A stretch of DNA of 64,000 nt from positions 186,001 through 250,000 of the forward strand of contig JAUFSD010000012.1 in assembly GCA_033030425.1 (NCBI GenBank), read 5' to 3'. The first letter of the stretch is position 1. The number at the start of each line of letters is the position of its first letter. Below the pieces are notes generated by a model. That model was given only the letters and a program-made list of their open reading frames with translations, made no database searches and was not told the origin of the DNA. This DNA is from Verpa conica. Its lineage: Eukaryota; Ascomycota; Pezizomycetes; Pezizales; Morchellaceae. This document shows, in pieces, positions 22,914 to 35,930 of the stretch. The translations under genes were made by a program, and so were the position numbers.

Positions 22914-23920
22914 CTATCTTGATAGGACTGGGGGTGTCCTCACAGCAGTTTTGTCCGATTCTGATGGACCTGACACCGGTTTTGTCTTAATTATAGCTGG
23001 TGACCCAACAGGAGTAGTTGTAGCATTCACATTATTAGTATTTTCCTCAGAGTCCGTACTGTTGGATCCCCATATCCTCCCCCAGAGGCCCGTTCCTGTG
23101 TCCGACACCGACTCCCATAGTGGTGTTGGTTCAATAATCTTTCGTTCCTTTCTTCCTTCACCATGCCCCGGATAGGTACCCTTTCCACCCTTTAGCTTCC
23201 AGTTTTCTTCCTCCAAGATGAGGATTCTCTCTTCATCTTGGAGACCCTGTTCCTCTAACTCTGCTAGACGCTCTTCGTCCTGTCTCATCCTGACCTCAAG
23301 GAGCTCCAGACGTTCTGCTATTACATCACGTCTGCCTGCCTCCTTCCGTCTAGACCGTATCTGCTCAGCTAAGATGAGAGACCCCGCAACAACAAACAGG
23401 AAGAACTCGCTGATGAAGTTTGCCCCACTCTCAATTGCTTTTGCTTCCGTAAGTGGTCGGACACGTGGGCGTGCAACAGGTGTGGGGGTAAAATGAGCGT
23501 GTGGTTTCTGTGTAAGTGGTTTCGGTGCATGCACTTTCGGTGGGCCAAACACAGGTGGTGGAGGGACAGGCTTGACCGAGGAGACAGTGCTGAGATCTGC
23601 AGGGAAATGTGCAGCACCTTCAGACAGCTTTTTTGTAGCTTGGCGGGCAGCCTCGCGGTCGGCTTGCTCGGCTTTTATGAATGATGCTGTGTCTTGGAGG
23701 AGGCCAAGGCGTAGACGGACATCGACTTGATGGATTGACTGGGCGAGGTAAATGCAGACTTTACGAAAGCGGGGGTGTTCGCGGGCTTGTTGTTTGATCT
23801 TACTCTATGAGAGAGTTAGTAAATATAATAAGAGCAGATAAATTTCAGAGTAATTACAGCCATAGGCTTGGCCAGTGTTTTGATGGCTAAAGAGCCAAGT
23901 TTAATTGCTGTTGTTGACAT
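22914..23920 (-). CDS. OPA3: OPA3-like protein
   Basis: Two exons, 23920-23858 and 23804-22914, give 317 residues. The N-terminus reads MSTTAIKLGSLAIKTLAKPM, then SKIKQQAREHPRFRKVCI, LAQSIHQVDVRLRLGLL: the family pattern of OPA3, a small mitochondrial membrane-associated protein. The intron falls after residue 21. A hydrophobic segment (SEFFLFVVAGSLILAEQ, ~153-169) is followed by a basic patch and a coiled coil (~176-225), as in fungal members; the C-terminal 90 residues are low-complexity Ser/Thr/Asn. Human OPA3 defects affect mitochondrial morphology; the precise biochemical role of the family is not settled. The longest uninterrupted ORF misses the first ~105 residues, so a single-exon reading would hide the family signature. 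Confidence 0.9.
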
Positions 23921-25858
23921 AGCTGGATTATACTGCTGAAGTTACCCCACAATAACCCCGCGTCAGTAATTAAAATTTATTATTTTATAGTGAGAGAGGT
24001 GGGGTGAAAGATGCAGCGTAGCGATAAGAAGACATGAAACATACCTTTAGATAAACAACCTAAGGGCCCTGAAGCTAAAACCGGGGATCTGAATCTATGT
24101 AGAAGCCATAGATATAAAGCTGAAGAGAACATCCATATAAGGATTGAACTTTGACTCAGCTGTCGGGCAGGGGTCCAGAAGGGTAAGAAGTAGCGGGTAT
24201 TAGGACTAGGGTTGGAAGGTTTTGCTGTGATAAATCCCGGTGAGCGACTGTGCAGAGACTAGCGTGCCAAGAGACCCAAGCCACGTCATGATTTTTCTCA
24301 CATGTAGAGTCTTCTATATCGAGTAATAAAGATATAATGTGTGTTAGTCAATAGGGTGTATTGCAGTAGGTATCGTAGGATTCTATGATGATAAACGAAG
24401 TCCCTATGGGGAAGAAATGCTTGTTCCTCATGTGTTGGGGTGAAGGGTGATAGGGCATGATCTATGCTGGATAACATAAACTAAATGACACTCACTATCT
24501 ATCTATCACTCACTATACTTAGGCACATGCAGTGCGAGTGCTATTATGTGTATGTGTATGTGTAGTATGTAACTACTCTAAAAATCACTCTTTGGTAGGT
24601 GCATCCCATAGATTCCCTATTAACCTCACTTGACAAGCTATGAAACACCTGCAAGATAATATAATTTAAGCCTAGTTTTCCTACCTAAAAATATGTAAAT
24701 ATAGTACATTTCAAGTTTTAGAAATAGCTGTAGTTCTGTAAAGGTTTCTCTTGAGATCCAAGATCGGTAGTCGGTGAAGTCTTAATAAATGCTACCATGA
24801 ACTCCGCCCATGGTAGGTAGTCTTCGGCATACAGATCTAGGACTAGATTGTCTCCTCTCTCATAGAGCTTTAAAATGTTGACTGCGTAATGCCTTACTCC
24901 TCAATCGTTTATGAAGCTGATCATTTCGACAATAGAATTCCGTGCTCCGATATACTAGCACATTCTTAAAAGATTTTACCCTTTGATTGCGGATTATGAG
25001 TAGACGAACTTCAATACTCCGGAGAACGTATGTGGTTTGGCACTAGAATATCTATTTCTAATTTAGAAAGCAGGTCATATCGTACTATAACATGTATATC
25101 TTCTAGACTCTATGAATGGCCCAATGAGATGTGGATATGCTACCGGCTACCGGTGAATAACCGACTAAGATAACATCTAGAGCAGCATTAGAAAATACTG
25201 AGAAAGTCTGTCGTAAATATTGTCAAAACCATCACCCTTCCCACCTACTTGTAGTCGTTAAGCGCCTCCGGAATACGTAACGGGAAGCGCCGTATCTTTC
25301 CTATGGGTTATTTGTAAGCTTGTGCTGTTGGCCAGTTCCAACAACCTCCTTGACAAGAAAAAAATATAGCGAATCGTTGATCTTGGAGCATATATATATC
25401 TTACAGGCGAATAAGATAGTAGGTAAGCAAACGGCGCTCCCTATTGCAATAACGTATTCCAGGAACGCTTGACCACTACGAGTGGAGTGGGCGTATCTTC
25501 TGGGTAAGGGTTCGATGTTGTCGTAGCAACGCGCCATTCGTTTCAATGTTTATCCACATCGCTGGGGAGCCCTGGCACGGACTAGCCCATTCTCACTGGC
25601 TAGTGACCCGTGTGTACTTCCTGGACTTCACTTCTTCCCTTCCTCCTTTCCTCCCAATCCCCCTCCCAAACACCAACAACGGCTTCGATATATAGCCTCG
25701 TGCGATCGACCCAATACTAACCGGTAGAGCTAGCAGGGAGGCATCAACTATCCAAGATTTACCTATTGTTATTGTTAAAACCTGTAACCTCACGCGTGTT
25801 CCCTTGGCCCAAAAAGAACACATAACGACAAGGACCGAGAAGATATTCCATATACCTA
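23921..25858. other. Divergent spacer between OPA3-like and Polo kinase genes
   Basis: Apart from the broken coding fragment at 24718-24949, I see no gene. Short tetranucleotide-like runs (CTAT at ~24498-24512, GTATGT at ~24547-24570) are present. Confidence 0.55.
24718..24949 (-). pseudogene. Broken fragment of an unknown helical-repeat protein
   Basis: Read on the minus strand, one frame gives a coding-like peptide: GARNSIVEMISFIND, then a TGA (24901-24903), then GVRHYAVNILKLYERGD, NLVLDLYAEDYLPWAEFMV, and a stop at 24718-24720. The amphipathic composition and the W-A-E-F-M-V end resemble a helical-repeat (HEAT/ARM-like) protein C-terminus. The internal TGA and lack of any supported upstream exon make it a relic in my reading. 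A short intron covering the TGA would be only about 17 nt, so it is not plausible. Family assignment is weak. Confidence 0.35.
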
Positions 25859-28800
25859 ATGGCAAATATCCAAACTGGGGCTAAAATACTAGCATCCATG
25901 GATCCTAATCAACGTCCCGCACGAAGGCAGCGCTCTACTGCCCAAAAGTCAACTATACCGTCTCCCCTGAAAAAACAGTCCGACTACCACCTTGTCGCTC
26001 CTCTGAAGACCACTACTAAGCCATTGGCCCCCTCGGCATCTTCCGGCGCATCAAATAGGGCCCAACCAACAGGTGCACCAAAGACACCAAAGCAGAGCAG
26101 CAAAGAACGGAAGAAGAAGTTCCTCTGCGCTACCCCGCCTACAGTACTCCAAGACACCAGAGGGAAGACTGAGTACGATCGAGGAAAGCAACTTGGTGAA
26201 GGTGGTTTTGCAAGATGCTTTTTAGTGCAGAACAAGGAGGGGGGGCTGTTTGCTGCAAAGACTGTAGCTAAGAAAAGTTTGCAGAGCCAGAAAATGAAGG
26301 CTAAGGTTTGCTTCTAGCTGATTTTTTTTTTTTTTTTTTGCACGCAGTACTAACTCTACATAGTTCTTTGGAGAGATCCAAGTCCACAAAACTATGATCC
26401 ACCCGAATATTGTAAAATTTGTCGAATGCTTCGAAGACCCGGATAATATCTACATGATCCTCGAGCTCTGTCCCAACAAATCCATGATGGACATGTTACG
26501 CGCCCGGAAAAGGTTTACAGAGCCCGAGACACGCTTTTTCGTTCTACAGCTCTTGGGAGCTCTTAAATATATGCACGGGAAGAAGGTTATCCATCGTGAC
26601 CTGAAACTCGGGAATATCTTTTTGGATAAAGATATGAATATTAAATTAGGAGATTTTGGCTTGGCGGCACTTTTAGTTGACGAAAACGACCGTAAAAAGA
26701 CTATCTGTGGAACACCTAATTATATTGCACCGGAGGTTTTATTTGGAGGTGGGAAAGAGGGGCAAGGGCATAGTTTTGAGGTTGATCTTTGGGGCGTTGG
26801 TGTTATCATGTGAGTTCCAAGAGACCGGAAATGCTAATAGGATACTAACCTTGGATAGGTACGCCATGCTTGTCGGAAGACCACCATTTCAGGCCAACGA
26901 TGTGGATTCTATATACAGGTATACCGAAACATAGACTCTCTAGGTTGGGCAAGTCACTAACTGCTGAACAGAAAAATCCGACATAATACTTTTACATGGC
27001 CAGAAGATATACCCGTAAGCTCTGCAGCTAGATCTCTTGTAAACTCCATTTTGGAGCACGATCCAGAGGCTCGTCCCTCCTTAGACGATGTTGCAAATCA
27101 TCGTTTCTTCAAATCTGGGTTCTTCCCAAGATCTATTCCATCCAGTGCAACCAAGGAAGAGCCTATATGGCGGGGAACGACCGGACAGGGCGTAGGAGCT
27201 CTGACCACAAATCGAGAGGACTGGGCCAGAAATTACGAGGAGGTTGCTAGAGTTTGTGGAATTGGCAATGTGCCAGAGGGACGATATACCCCTGTCGGTG
27301 ACCATCCTGGGGAGACCGTAGATCTTTTGACACTTCCCCCCTCAAGACCAGCATCCGCTGCATCAAACAAAAACAGTGCTGTCCCGGAAAAGAAGATGGA
27401 GAGTGCGGAAGAAGAAGAAGAGAGAAAACAACCAATAAAGCAAGACAAGGCCTTTATCCTCCCAGAGGCTCTAAGCCCCAGAGATGGGCATGCTAGGATG
27501 AGAGGTGTAGGTGTATTGAAGAAAATTCCAAGTCTTTTGGGGCCTTCACGAGGTGGGTTGTTGGGATCAGGGTCGATTCCGGCAAGAAATGCATCAGTGA
27601 AGCCTATAGCCGAGGATGAGGAGGAAGAGGAGGAGGTGAGTGATGAAGAAGAGCCTGCACCACCTCCGCAGAGGCAATTGCGACAGCAGCCAATACGTAG
27701 AAGCACGGCAATCGCGGCTGCTGCGGCTGCTGCCCAGGTTCCAGCTCCAGCTCCAGCCCCGGTGAAGCTTCCAGCAAGGAGAGGGTTAGTAAGGTCATAT
27801 GCCGCAGAAATGCGAGCTGTTGCTGCAGGTGTAGAAGCAGATAGGCTAGCCCAAGGGCCTCCAATCATGGCTCTGCCTAAGAAGCAGACAACTCTAGAAA
27901 ATCGGCCTGAGCGTCCAGCATCATCTGCAGAATTTAGAGAGAAAGCATCAGAGACCAGCGAAAAAGAAACTACATCAGAAAGTAACGGTCCAGTGATTCC
28001 GTTCACTCCCATTCTTAGCTCAAAGATTGGAAGTTCTATCCCATCCACCACTACATCCGCCATTCTTGCGTCGTTACAGCCCTATATTCAAAATTTCAAC
28101 GCTTTCACAACCGGGAAGCTGCATCTACTCCCTCCCCAACCCCCAGCCACTATTGAAGCTATAAGGGCGTTCAAGAAGGGCGAGAAGAACACCAGTTTGT
28201 TTATCACTAAATGGGTAGACTACACAAATAAATATGGTGTTGCTTATATCCTCACTGATGGCACCTGTGTCGCAATGTATAACGACAATACATCACTTGT
28301 TGTTGACAGCGTCGGCGGACAGAGAGTTGAGTTCATCACACAATCTACTGTCGATAATCCTTCAGGGCGAAGAAGCAGCAAGCAGGAGGTGACTTACAGA
28401 AGACTATCGACTACTATGGGGGTAATGAACCAGAAAAAGAAGTCAAGCAAAGGGCTATCGAGTAAGGTGACCATGTGGAAGAGATTTGGAAACTACATGA
28501 AAACCAATCTTGGATCAGAGGCAGAATGGTCTTTTGTAAGAGACCGAGAGCATAGTGAGCAGACTGCGCAGGATCCAGAGGGTGGCATGGTGTTTGTTAC
28601 ACATTATGCTAGACTGAGACGATGCGCAATGTTCAGGTTCTCGGACGGTGGCTTTCAGGTTAGTCTCTATATGTCGACCCAACCCCCTAAAACGTATACT
28701 AACAGATTGAAATAGCTAAACTTTATTGATCACTCGAAACTAATTGTTCCATCCGGCGGACGAACATTACGCATGATCACCAAACATCATCAGTTCATCG

Positions 28801-28988
28801 TCATGTCCCTCGAGGAAGCACATAGGGAGGTTTTTATCGTTAAAAACAGGGTCCTGTTGGAGTTTGGCCTGAGAGAGAAACTAGAGTATCTCGGTGAAAT
28901 ATTCACAATTTGGACAAACACTGGAAGGTTCCCAAGGGATTACGATGTTATTGAGGGAAAACCCTTGATTGTACTAGGGGAGGCTTAA
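25859..28988 (+). CDS. cdc5: Polo-like kinase (Cdc5/PlkA)
   Basis: Mitotic Ser/Thr kinase. Five exons, 25859-26305, 26364-26809, 26859-26918, 26972-28658 and 28716-28988, are in phase and give 970 residues. The Gly loop GEGGFARC is at 113-120 with the ATP lysine at ~134. Catalytic HRDLKLGN starts at ~226, DFGLA at ~246, and the activation loop [14 protein letters not shown] has its Thr at ~262. A long linker (~365-690) is acidic, Ala/Pro/Gln-rich and disordered. Polo box 1 begins near [13 protein letters not shown] (~726). Polo box 2 contains [11 protein letters not shown] (~859) and the phosphopeptide-binding His-x-Lys pair in DHSKLIV, with the second-box intron just before it. The size is intermediate between yeast Cdc5 (705) and Aspergillus PlkA (about 1100). 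Intron 1 carries a long T run and a TACTAAC branch. Confidence 0.96.
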
Positions 28989-30283
28989 ACTCGTGACAAG
29001 GTTGATCTGAGGTGATGGGCGGATAGATAGATGGGATGATGGAGTGTTGGGTATTAATGTCTTTTTATGATGGGATGGTGGGCGTTTATCAGCTAGCGAT
29101 CTGGGGTTGTTGTGGTTGTATTTTTTGCGTTTGTTTCGCGGGTCTTTGCCTCTCATTTTTACTTCTGATGTTCCTATTTGGTTATGTGGTTACTTTATAC
29201 CTTTTTGTTGGCAGGTGCAAACGCGAATGGCATGTGCATAATCGAGACATTGGTTTGGCGAGCATGATCAAGGTTTTGTTAGCAATGAAATATTTATGAC
29301 TTATAGTTTCTTATGAGTTGCTACATAGCTTGGCTTGGTGTGGTCGGGCTTGGGAGAGGGGCAAAGATCCTAAGTACTAAACCTTGTACCAAAGCTTATT
29401 GGTAACCACAAGCCAAGCCGGAATACAGTCTGGGGGTACATGTATTTTTACTTTAAAGCTGCACAGTGCTTTGAGAATCCCGATACGAGGTATATGTAAT
29501 CTTTCAGTTGACTAGAGTCATTAGTGTTTTTATAATAGCCAGTGTTAATATAAGATGAATAATCATCATCAGCCCATGTTGATCACTCGCGAGCTTTAAT
29601 CACAAGAAATCACTCGCCAATAAAGTCATTGTCATGTTTCCGCCATGATTCTTATCAGTGGGACAGTGGGACAAGACCATAGGACACCACCATACGATAG
29701 AACAAGGCAAACAAAACAATAGTATTGTTACCAATGAGGCTGCAAATCGCTATGCGTCGGCTTACTAACCATATTAGGCTCATGCATCCATAGCGCGAAA
29801 CAGAGTTGCTCGGCGTGGTTTCTTCTGGTTTACCCTCTGCCCCATCAACAGAGTCTCTCTTTTCTTTCCTCCCGCCCCGTTCGACCCATCCTCCCCCCCC
29901 AGCTGCAGCACACCAGTCGCCAGACGTCATCTCTCACAGCCAGCCATTCAGCCAGTCGCGCTCTCCTTCGTTGTCTGTTTTATAACTCATAGAGACTCTT
30001 GTTTGCACGGACGGACGCTGTTACTGCTGCTTGCATTGCTACCACTGCTGCTACTATACTATACTTACCCAGGGCAGCACACGAAAGGGGATCCCCGTGC
30101 CTGCCGTATTCCATCGTAGTAGAGTGCGCACCGGCGCACGTCGGCCAGTCTTGCGTGTCGACGACTAGCACCCAGGTTGATCGTCCTTTAGGTCTTCTCC
30201 TAATAAGTGTCGCGGTCGGCGCGGTGTTGACTTGAACTTTTTTATTGAAGCCTATTAGGATAACAGTCAATCACTTGCCCGTC
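28989..30283. other. Polo kinase 3' flank and SIN3 promoter region
   Basis: T-rich first part (kinase 3' UTR), then a C/T-rich stretch at ~29870-30280 that probably holds the SIN3 promoter and leader. No gene is seen; the short frames on both strands are shadows. Confidence 0.6.
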
Positions 30284-33200
30284 ATGTCTAGTAAAGATAA
30301 TAGCTGGCACCCGCCTCCCCCTCCTCCATCTCAGCCAGAGCAGCACCAGCAGTCCCAGCCTCAGCAGCAACAACAGCAACAGCAACAGCAGCAGTCTTCT
30401 GGGGGTCCTCCTCCTCTTCCTCCCTCATCATCCCAGCAGCAGCAGCAACAGCATAGACCTCCTCCTTCGTACACGTGAGTGTTGTTTCTTCATCTCTCCC
30501 GGGGAGGAGACGCTACGGGATAAGCCGTTGGTGTGTGTGTGTGTGTACTAAAGACTGACGCGCTCAATTTTAGAAGTGGACCGGGACAGACACAGCCTCC
30601 TCCTGTTCTACCCCCTCCCTCTTCCATGAGCTCGGGTGGGTGTAAGTAATTTCTTTCCTCCACCCATTGAATGTGGATACGTGAAGACCCGGTGTTCTGA
30701 TGCGTGTTGAGGTGACAGCAACTTTCTTTAACCAAGCAGCAGCGCATCCTATGTCACTCCCTACGTTATCTACGGGTTCTCATCAGTCCTATTCACTACC
30801 TGCGATGCAACCTATCCCTACAGGTCCCCCACCGTCTGGAAGCAATACGGGCTCACAGCAACAAAGAGAGCCTCAGCAAGCTCCTCAAGGTCCTCCTCCA
30901 CAACCTCAGCAGCCTCCACCACAGCAGCAGCAGCAACAACAGCAGGGTCAGCCACCAATACAGCAGCAGCAGCAGCAACAGCGTCCTGGATTACCGTCAA
31001 ATAGTCCTGCACAGGCTGCCCTCGTAATGCAGACACCGCCACCCGTAGTTACCCAGATGCCTCTTTTAGGTTCATCTCAGGGACCGCATCCTGGTCAGCA
31101 ACAGCAGCAGCAACAGCAGCAACAGCAAAGTGCTGGAGGACCCCCTGCTCACTCATTGTCAAGTATTCAAAATTCTCTTTCTGCGCAACAGCAGCAGCAC
31201 CAGGCAGGCTTGAATCAAGCAGTTAGTCAGGCCCATAGTCAAGCTCAAGCAGCGGCTTCTCAGATGCCCCCATCCGCAACCGGACCCGGAAGTGGGCCCG
31301 GGGGCCCCATTCTTAATGTAGGAGGCCCCCTACCAGCAGCCCTTACTCCCCCCCGTTCTTTCGCTTCCCTTCCCCTTAGTTCCGTTGCGGCGCACGATAT
31401 AGACCGTCGTAGGATGTCGTCGTCTTCGTCTTCTTTAGCTTTGCAGGGTGCTCATGGTCAGTTGAATGTGAAGGATGCTTTGTCATATCTCGATCAGGTC
31501 AAATACCAATTCCAGGACCAGCCGGATGTGTATAACAAATTCTTGGACATCATGAAAGATTTCAAGAGCCAGGCGTATGTAGCCCCAAACTTCTTTTCTT
31601 CCCCCCCCCTTTCCTTTTCTACCTATCGAGAAAGGAACAGAATGGTAATTGAAAAGTTGGTGATGTTGACGAAGTTGGTCTTCTAGAATCGATACCCCCG
31701 GAGTGATAGACCGCGTTTCTACTCTTTTTAGCGGCCACCCGAGCCTTATTCAAGGTTTCAATACTTTCTTGCCCCCTGGGTACCGTATCGAGTGTTCGCA
31801 AGACCCAAGAGATACTAAAATTACTGTCACCACACCATCTGGGATTCATCACGCTTCTTCGGGCGGTGAGGTCTCAATTGGCGGTGGTGGGAGTGGGATT
31901 CCTTTAACTAGTGCTTCTCTTAGCGGTGCTGGGGGTGGTCCTGGGCAGCCTGCTCACTCAAGGTTTTATGAACAGCAAGGTAGCAGGTGGAGTGGTGGTG
32001 TTGATAACGTCATGTATGGTTCCTATCCTACTGGCGGCCCCGGACAGCAGCAGCCACAGCAGCCACCCCAACAGCAGTCGGAGCCACTTTCAGCACACCA
32101 ACTACATCAGCAACAGTTGGCGGCACAACAGCATGCTCAGGCTCAGCAACAAGCACAGCAGCGACAGGCGCAGCACCAAGCTAGTGTGCAACAGGGAGTT
32201 AACCAATTACAGTCTGCAGCTGCTCACACAAACGGGGCTACTGTTAAGGTACCAGCTGGACTGATTGTTCCCCAAGGTCCTGGTACACCATCTGGTGTTA
32301 GCGATGCTAAGACTGGTAAAGGGCCCGTAGAATTTAATCATGCCATTAGCTATGTGAATAAAATTAAGGTAAGTCTCTACTAAATTTTTGGTCGCGTGTA
32401 GCCTCTCGTGGCACAATACTCAATTTTTTTTTTTTTGGTAGAATCGGTTTGCGCAACAACCAGAAATATACAAACAATTTCTTGAAATTCTTCAAACATA
32501 CCAGCGAGAGTCAAAGCCGATCCAAGATGTATATTCACAGGTCACAGAACTTTTTAAGACTGCTCAGGACCTTTTGGAAGACTTTAAGCAATTTCTTCCT
32601 GAATCGGCAGCTCAGGCTCGGGCGGCAGCGGCAGCCAAAGCGGCAGCAGATGAAGCCGCCGCATATCCGTCTGGAGGTTTGGGACCACCGGGACCTACAG
32701 CGGGAGGAGCTCAGGCTAGATTGCCCCCTGTCGGGAATTTCGCTCCCCCGCCGAGTGTCGGGAAGGAGAACAAAGGAAAGAAGAGGGGCCCACAGGCGCC
32801 AACACAGGAACAGAAGGCTGATACCACTGTAGTGGGTGGGAATCCTTTGGGGGGTAGGGGCACGGCTAAGGTGGGTTTATCGCATTTCACGCTCTTGTTT
32901 CTTGTACAATTTTTTTTTACTTCCTTGCCTTTACCCAGTACCTCTTCCGATAGGTCGCAAATTTATTTTGGCTTTAGCAGCCTTAATGGACATATTGATC
33001 CTTTTTCCGGGGTTTGGGATTGGTTGTTTTGGAGCTTGAGGCGGGGGGGTGCATAGGCTAGTTACTAATAAACTTGTGATGTTTAGAGACATAAAACTGG
33101 CGTCAATAAGCCCTCAGTAGCAGAGCAGTTGGCAGCTGTTTCTCCGACACTGATCCCATTCCAGCCTGAACCATTTGGGCCATCACCACAGCCTATGGCA

Positions 33201-35930
33201 TCAACCGAGGAGTTGGCATTTTTCGACCGCGTGAAAAAATTCATTGGTAACAAACAAACTTATAATGAGTTTTTGAAGCTGTTGAATTTGTTCTCGCAAG
33301 ACCTTATTGGCAAGGACATGCTAGTCGATAAGGTTGCGAACTTCATTGGTGGGAACAAAGAGTTGATGGACTGGTTCAAAAGATTTGTGGGATGGGAAGG
33401 CAGGGATGAAGTCATTGACAACATTCCTCGATCACTCAATAAGGTTAGGTTGAGTGTTTGTCGTGGCCTTGGACCGAGTTATCGGCTATTACCTAAGCTT
33501 GTATGTCACTTTTCTTGCCTAATTTTACCGATTAGGGAACTAACAAGGCGATTGATTATTAGGAGGCACAGAAACCTTGTAGTGGTCGGGATGAAATGTG
33601 CTGGGAAGTTCTTAACGATCAATGGGCGTCGCATCCTACCTGGGCATCTGAGGATTCCGGGTTTGTTGCACACAAAAAGAACCAATATGAGGATATCCTC
33701 CACCGCATTGAGGAAGAACGTCATGACTATGACTTCAACATTGAGGCCAACCTTAGGACTATTCAACTCCTCGAGCCGATTGCACAGAGAATTGCGGGGA
33801 TGACACCTGAAGAGAAGTTAAATTACAAGCTACAGTCGGGTCTTGGCGGTCAGAGCAAGACGATTTATCAGCGAATAATTAAGAAGGTCTACGATAAGGA
33901 GAAGGGTCTAGAAGTCATTGAGATGCTACACAACAACCCAGTTGCAACTGTCCCAATTGTATTGAAGCGTCTGAAGTCAAAAGACGAAGAGTGGAAGGCA
34001 GCTCAACGTGAGTGGCAGAAGGTATGGCGAGACCAGACTGCGAGGGTCTTCTGGAAAAGTCTGGATCACCAGGGTATAACCGTCAAGGGTAATGACAAGA
34101 AGGCGTTTACAATTAAATCCTTGGTAAATGAAATCCAGGCCAAGCACAGAGAGCAGGTCAACAAGCGGGTTAGCGCCACAACACCCACACCTGAATATCA
34201 ATTCCAATACTCGTTTTCAGACTTTGGAATCATTCTTGATGCTAGTAGGTTGTTGGCTGTTTCACTGGAGCACAACAACATCTTCAGTCTGAACGATCGC
34301 GAGAAGATTGATGGGTTTATTAAGTCGTTTATTCCGCTGTTTTTCGGTATGAATTCACGGGATGTTGAAGATACCGTCAACAGCATCGCACGGAAAACAC
34401 CTGATGATGATCAGGATGATGCTCAATCTCCTGCAGCTGGTGAAGGTACTTCAACTAGGAGTGGACGTCGTGCTCAAAGACAAGATCAAGACCTGCTTAG
34501 GGATGTTCTCAAGAGGGGTAAGAACGGAAAGGCCTCGAGGAAAGAGAAAGAAGGGAGTGTACCCTCGCGCGGTAGTAAAGAATCCACCCCTGAGATAGGG
34601 CAGCACGATGCCGATATTGAGATGGGCATCGACGGGCCCACGGACCGCCCAATCAAGGAAGAAGGAAACTGGATTGCAAGGCCATTGAAACACCTTCCTG
34701 ATATGAAACCCGGGACACCTACATCTCACGCTGACGAGCCGATGCTACCTATCAAGCGGAACATCTACTCCCTTTACTGTAACACAACTATCTACGGCTT
34801 TTTCAGGACATTCCAGATCCTCTGTAGCCGTTTGGCCGACATCAAAGCATCGGAGGCAGATATCCGGAAGGATATTGAGATTCGCAAGCACCACAAGGTC
34901 GCAAACGAGCTTAATATTGCGAATCAGCGGATCGAGGATTTATTCGCAGACACTGGCCCAAATGCAAACTACTACTCACAGGTCCTAGACATGTGCGAGA
35001 AGTTCATCGAGGGTGATATCGACGCCAATACCTTTGAAGAAGGTCTCAGGTCAGTGTATGTGCAAACAGGATGGCAGCTATATACAATTGATAAGCTGCT
35101 TCTTGCCATCTTGAAGTTTATCCAGACTATCGTACCGAACGACACGAAGGAGAAGAACCCAGAGAAGGAGAAGAATGCAGATATCATATTGAGATTCCAG
35201 AGGGATAGAGAGAGGAGGGAGTTTACTAAGGAGAAGGGGGAGTACCAAGAGTTGATCGCTTACAGACGTAATGTTGAAGGGATGTTGGGCCCTGACGACA
35301 ATGTTTACCGGATTGATTGGGTATGTTTCTTTTTCTTGATTATTATAATGGTTCGGTGACTGACAATTCTCTAAAATACAGCACGAGGATACAAAAGAAG
35401 CAACAATCCGCTTCGTTCCTCGCAACGAAGTCACAGTTAATAATGACCTTGACAAAGACCAGCGTTGGAACTACTACATTCAGACATATATGATGGTCTC
35501 CCCTACTGAGGGAATCCCACTTGACAAATGCAAAAAGGTGTTCCTCCGCCGTAATCACCCGTCTGAAGAAGATCTCCCTGAGTCCGCTGGGTCACCACGG
35601 GAGGCTGCCAGTAATGCTATTGCAGATGGCGCTTGTAACGAGGAGAATATGGAAGTGCGGATTTGTGTCAACACGTACCGACTCTTTTTTATGCAGAACA
35701 CTGAGGACTTTATAGTAAGGACAAGGAAAGAGCGGATGGCAATGGGGTCTGAGCAATTGGAGCGGGTGAAAGAGAAAAGGAAGAGAAGATGGAGGGAGAA
35801 ATTTTTGGGAGATACACCCTGGATGAAGGAGATGGATAAGGAGGAGGTAGAGCAAAAGAAAGAGGAGTGGGAAAGATTTGTGAAGGAGGGTAATCATGTG
35901 GCCAAGGATGTAGATATGAGTGGTATCTAG
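30284..35930 (+). CDS. sin3: SIN3 transcriptional co-repressor
   Basis: Scaffold of the Rpd3-type histone deacetylase complex. Eight exons: 30284-30474, 30574-30641, 30740-31574, 31687-32368, 32442-32870, 33087-33500, 33563-35320 and 35382-35930. All phases agree and give 1641 residues. A Gln/Pro-rich N-terminus precedes PAH1 (~327-395, [13 protein letters not shown]), PAH2 (~579-645, [19 protein letters not shown]) and PAH3 (~774-840, [19 protein letters not shown]). The HDAC-interaction domain follows (~862-960: [40 protein letters not shown]). The C-terminal Sin3 region ends in a charged helix. Introns split PAH1 and PAH2. The end of exon 6 was set at 33500 because family residues (GPSYRLLPK) continue past an earlier GT. 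The exon 3 acceptor could be 30736 or 30739. Confidence 0.96.
30361..31198 (+). repeat. CAG/CAA trinucleotide-rich coding tracts of SIN3
   Basis: Several glutamine runs mix CAG and CAA codons (about 30361-30395, 30433-30452, 30919-30980 and 31098-31130), interrupted by the first two introns. The mixed codons suggest selected polyglutamine rather than a pure slipping microsatellite. Confidence 0.8.

Noticed and set aside
27233..28063. 276-codon minus-strand frame inside the Polo kinase linker
   Set aside because: Antisense shadow of low-complexity Glu/Ala/Pro codons (Ser/Gly/Ala-rich mirror).
33444..33562. Earlier splice donor GTTAGG in SIN3 after LNK
   Set aside because: Family-conserved residues GPSYRLLPK continue past it in frame; the donor at 33501 fits both conservation and phase.
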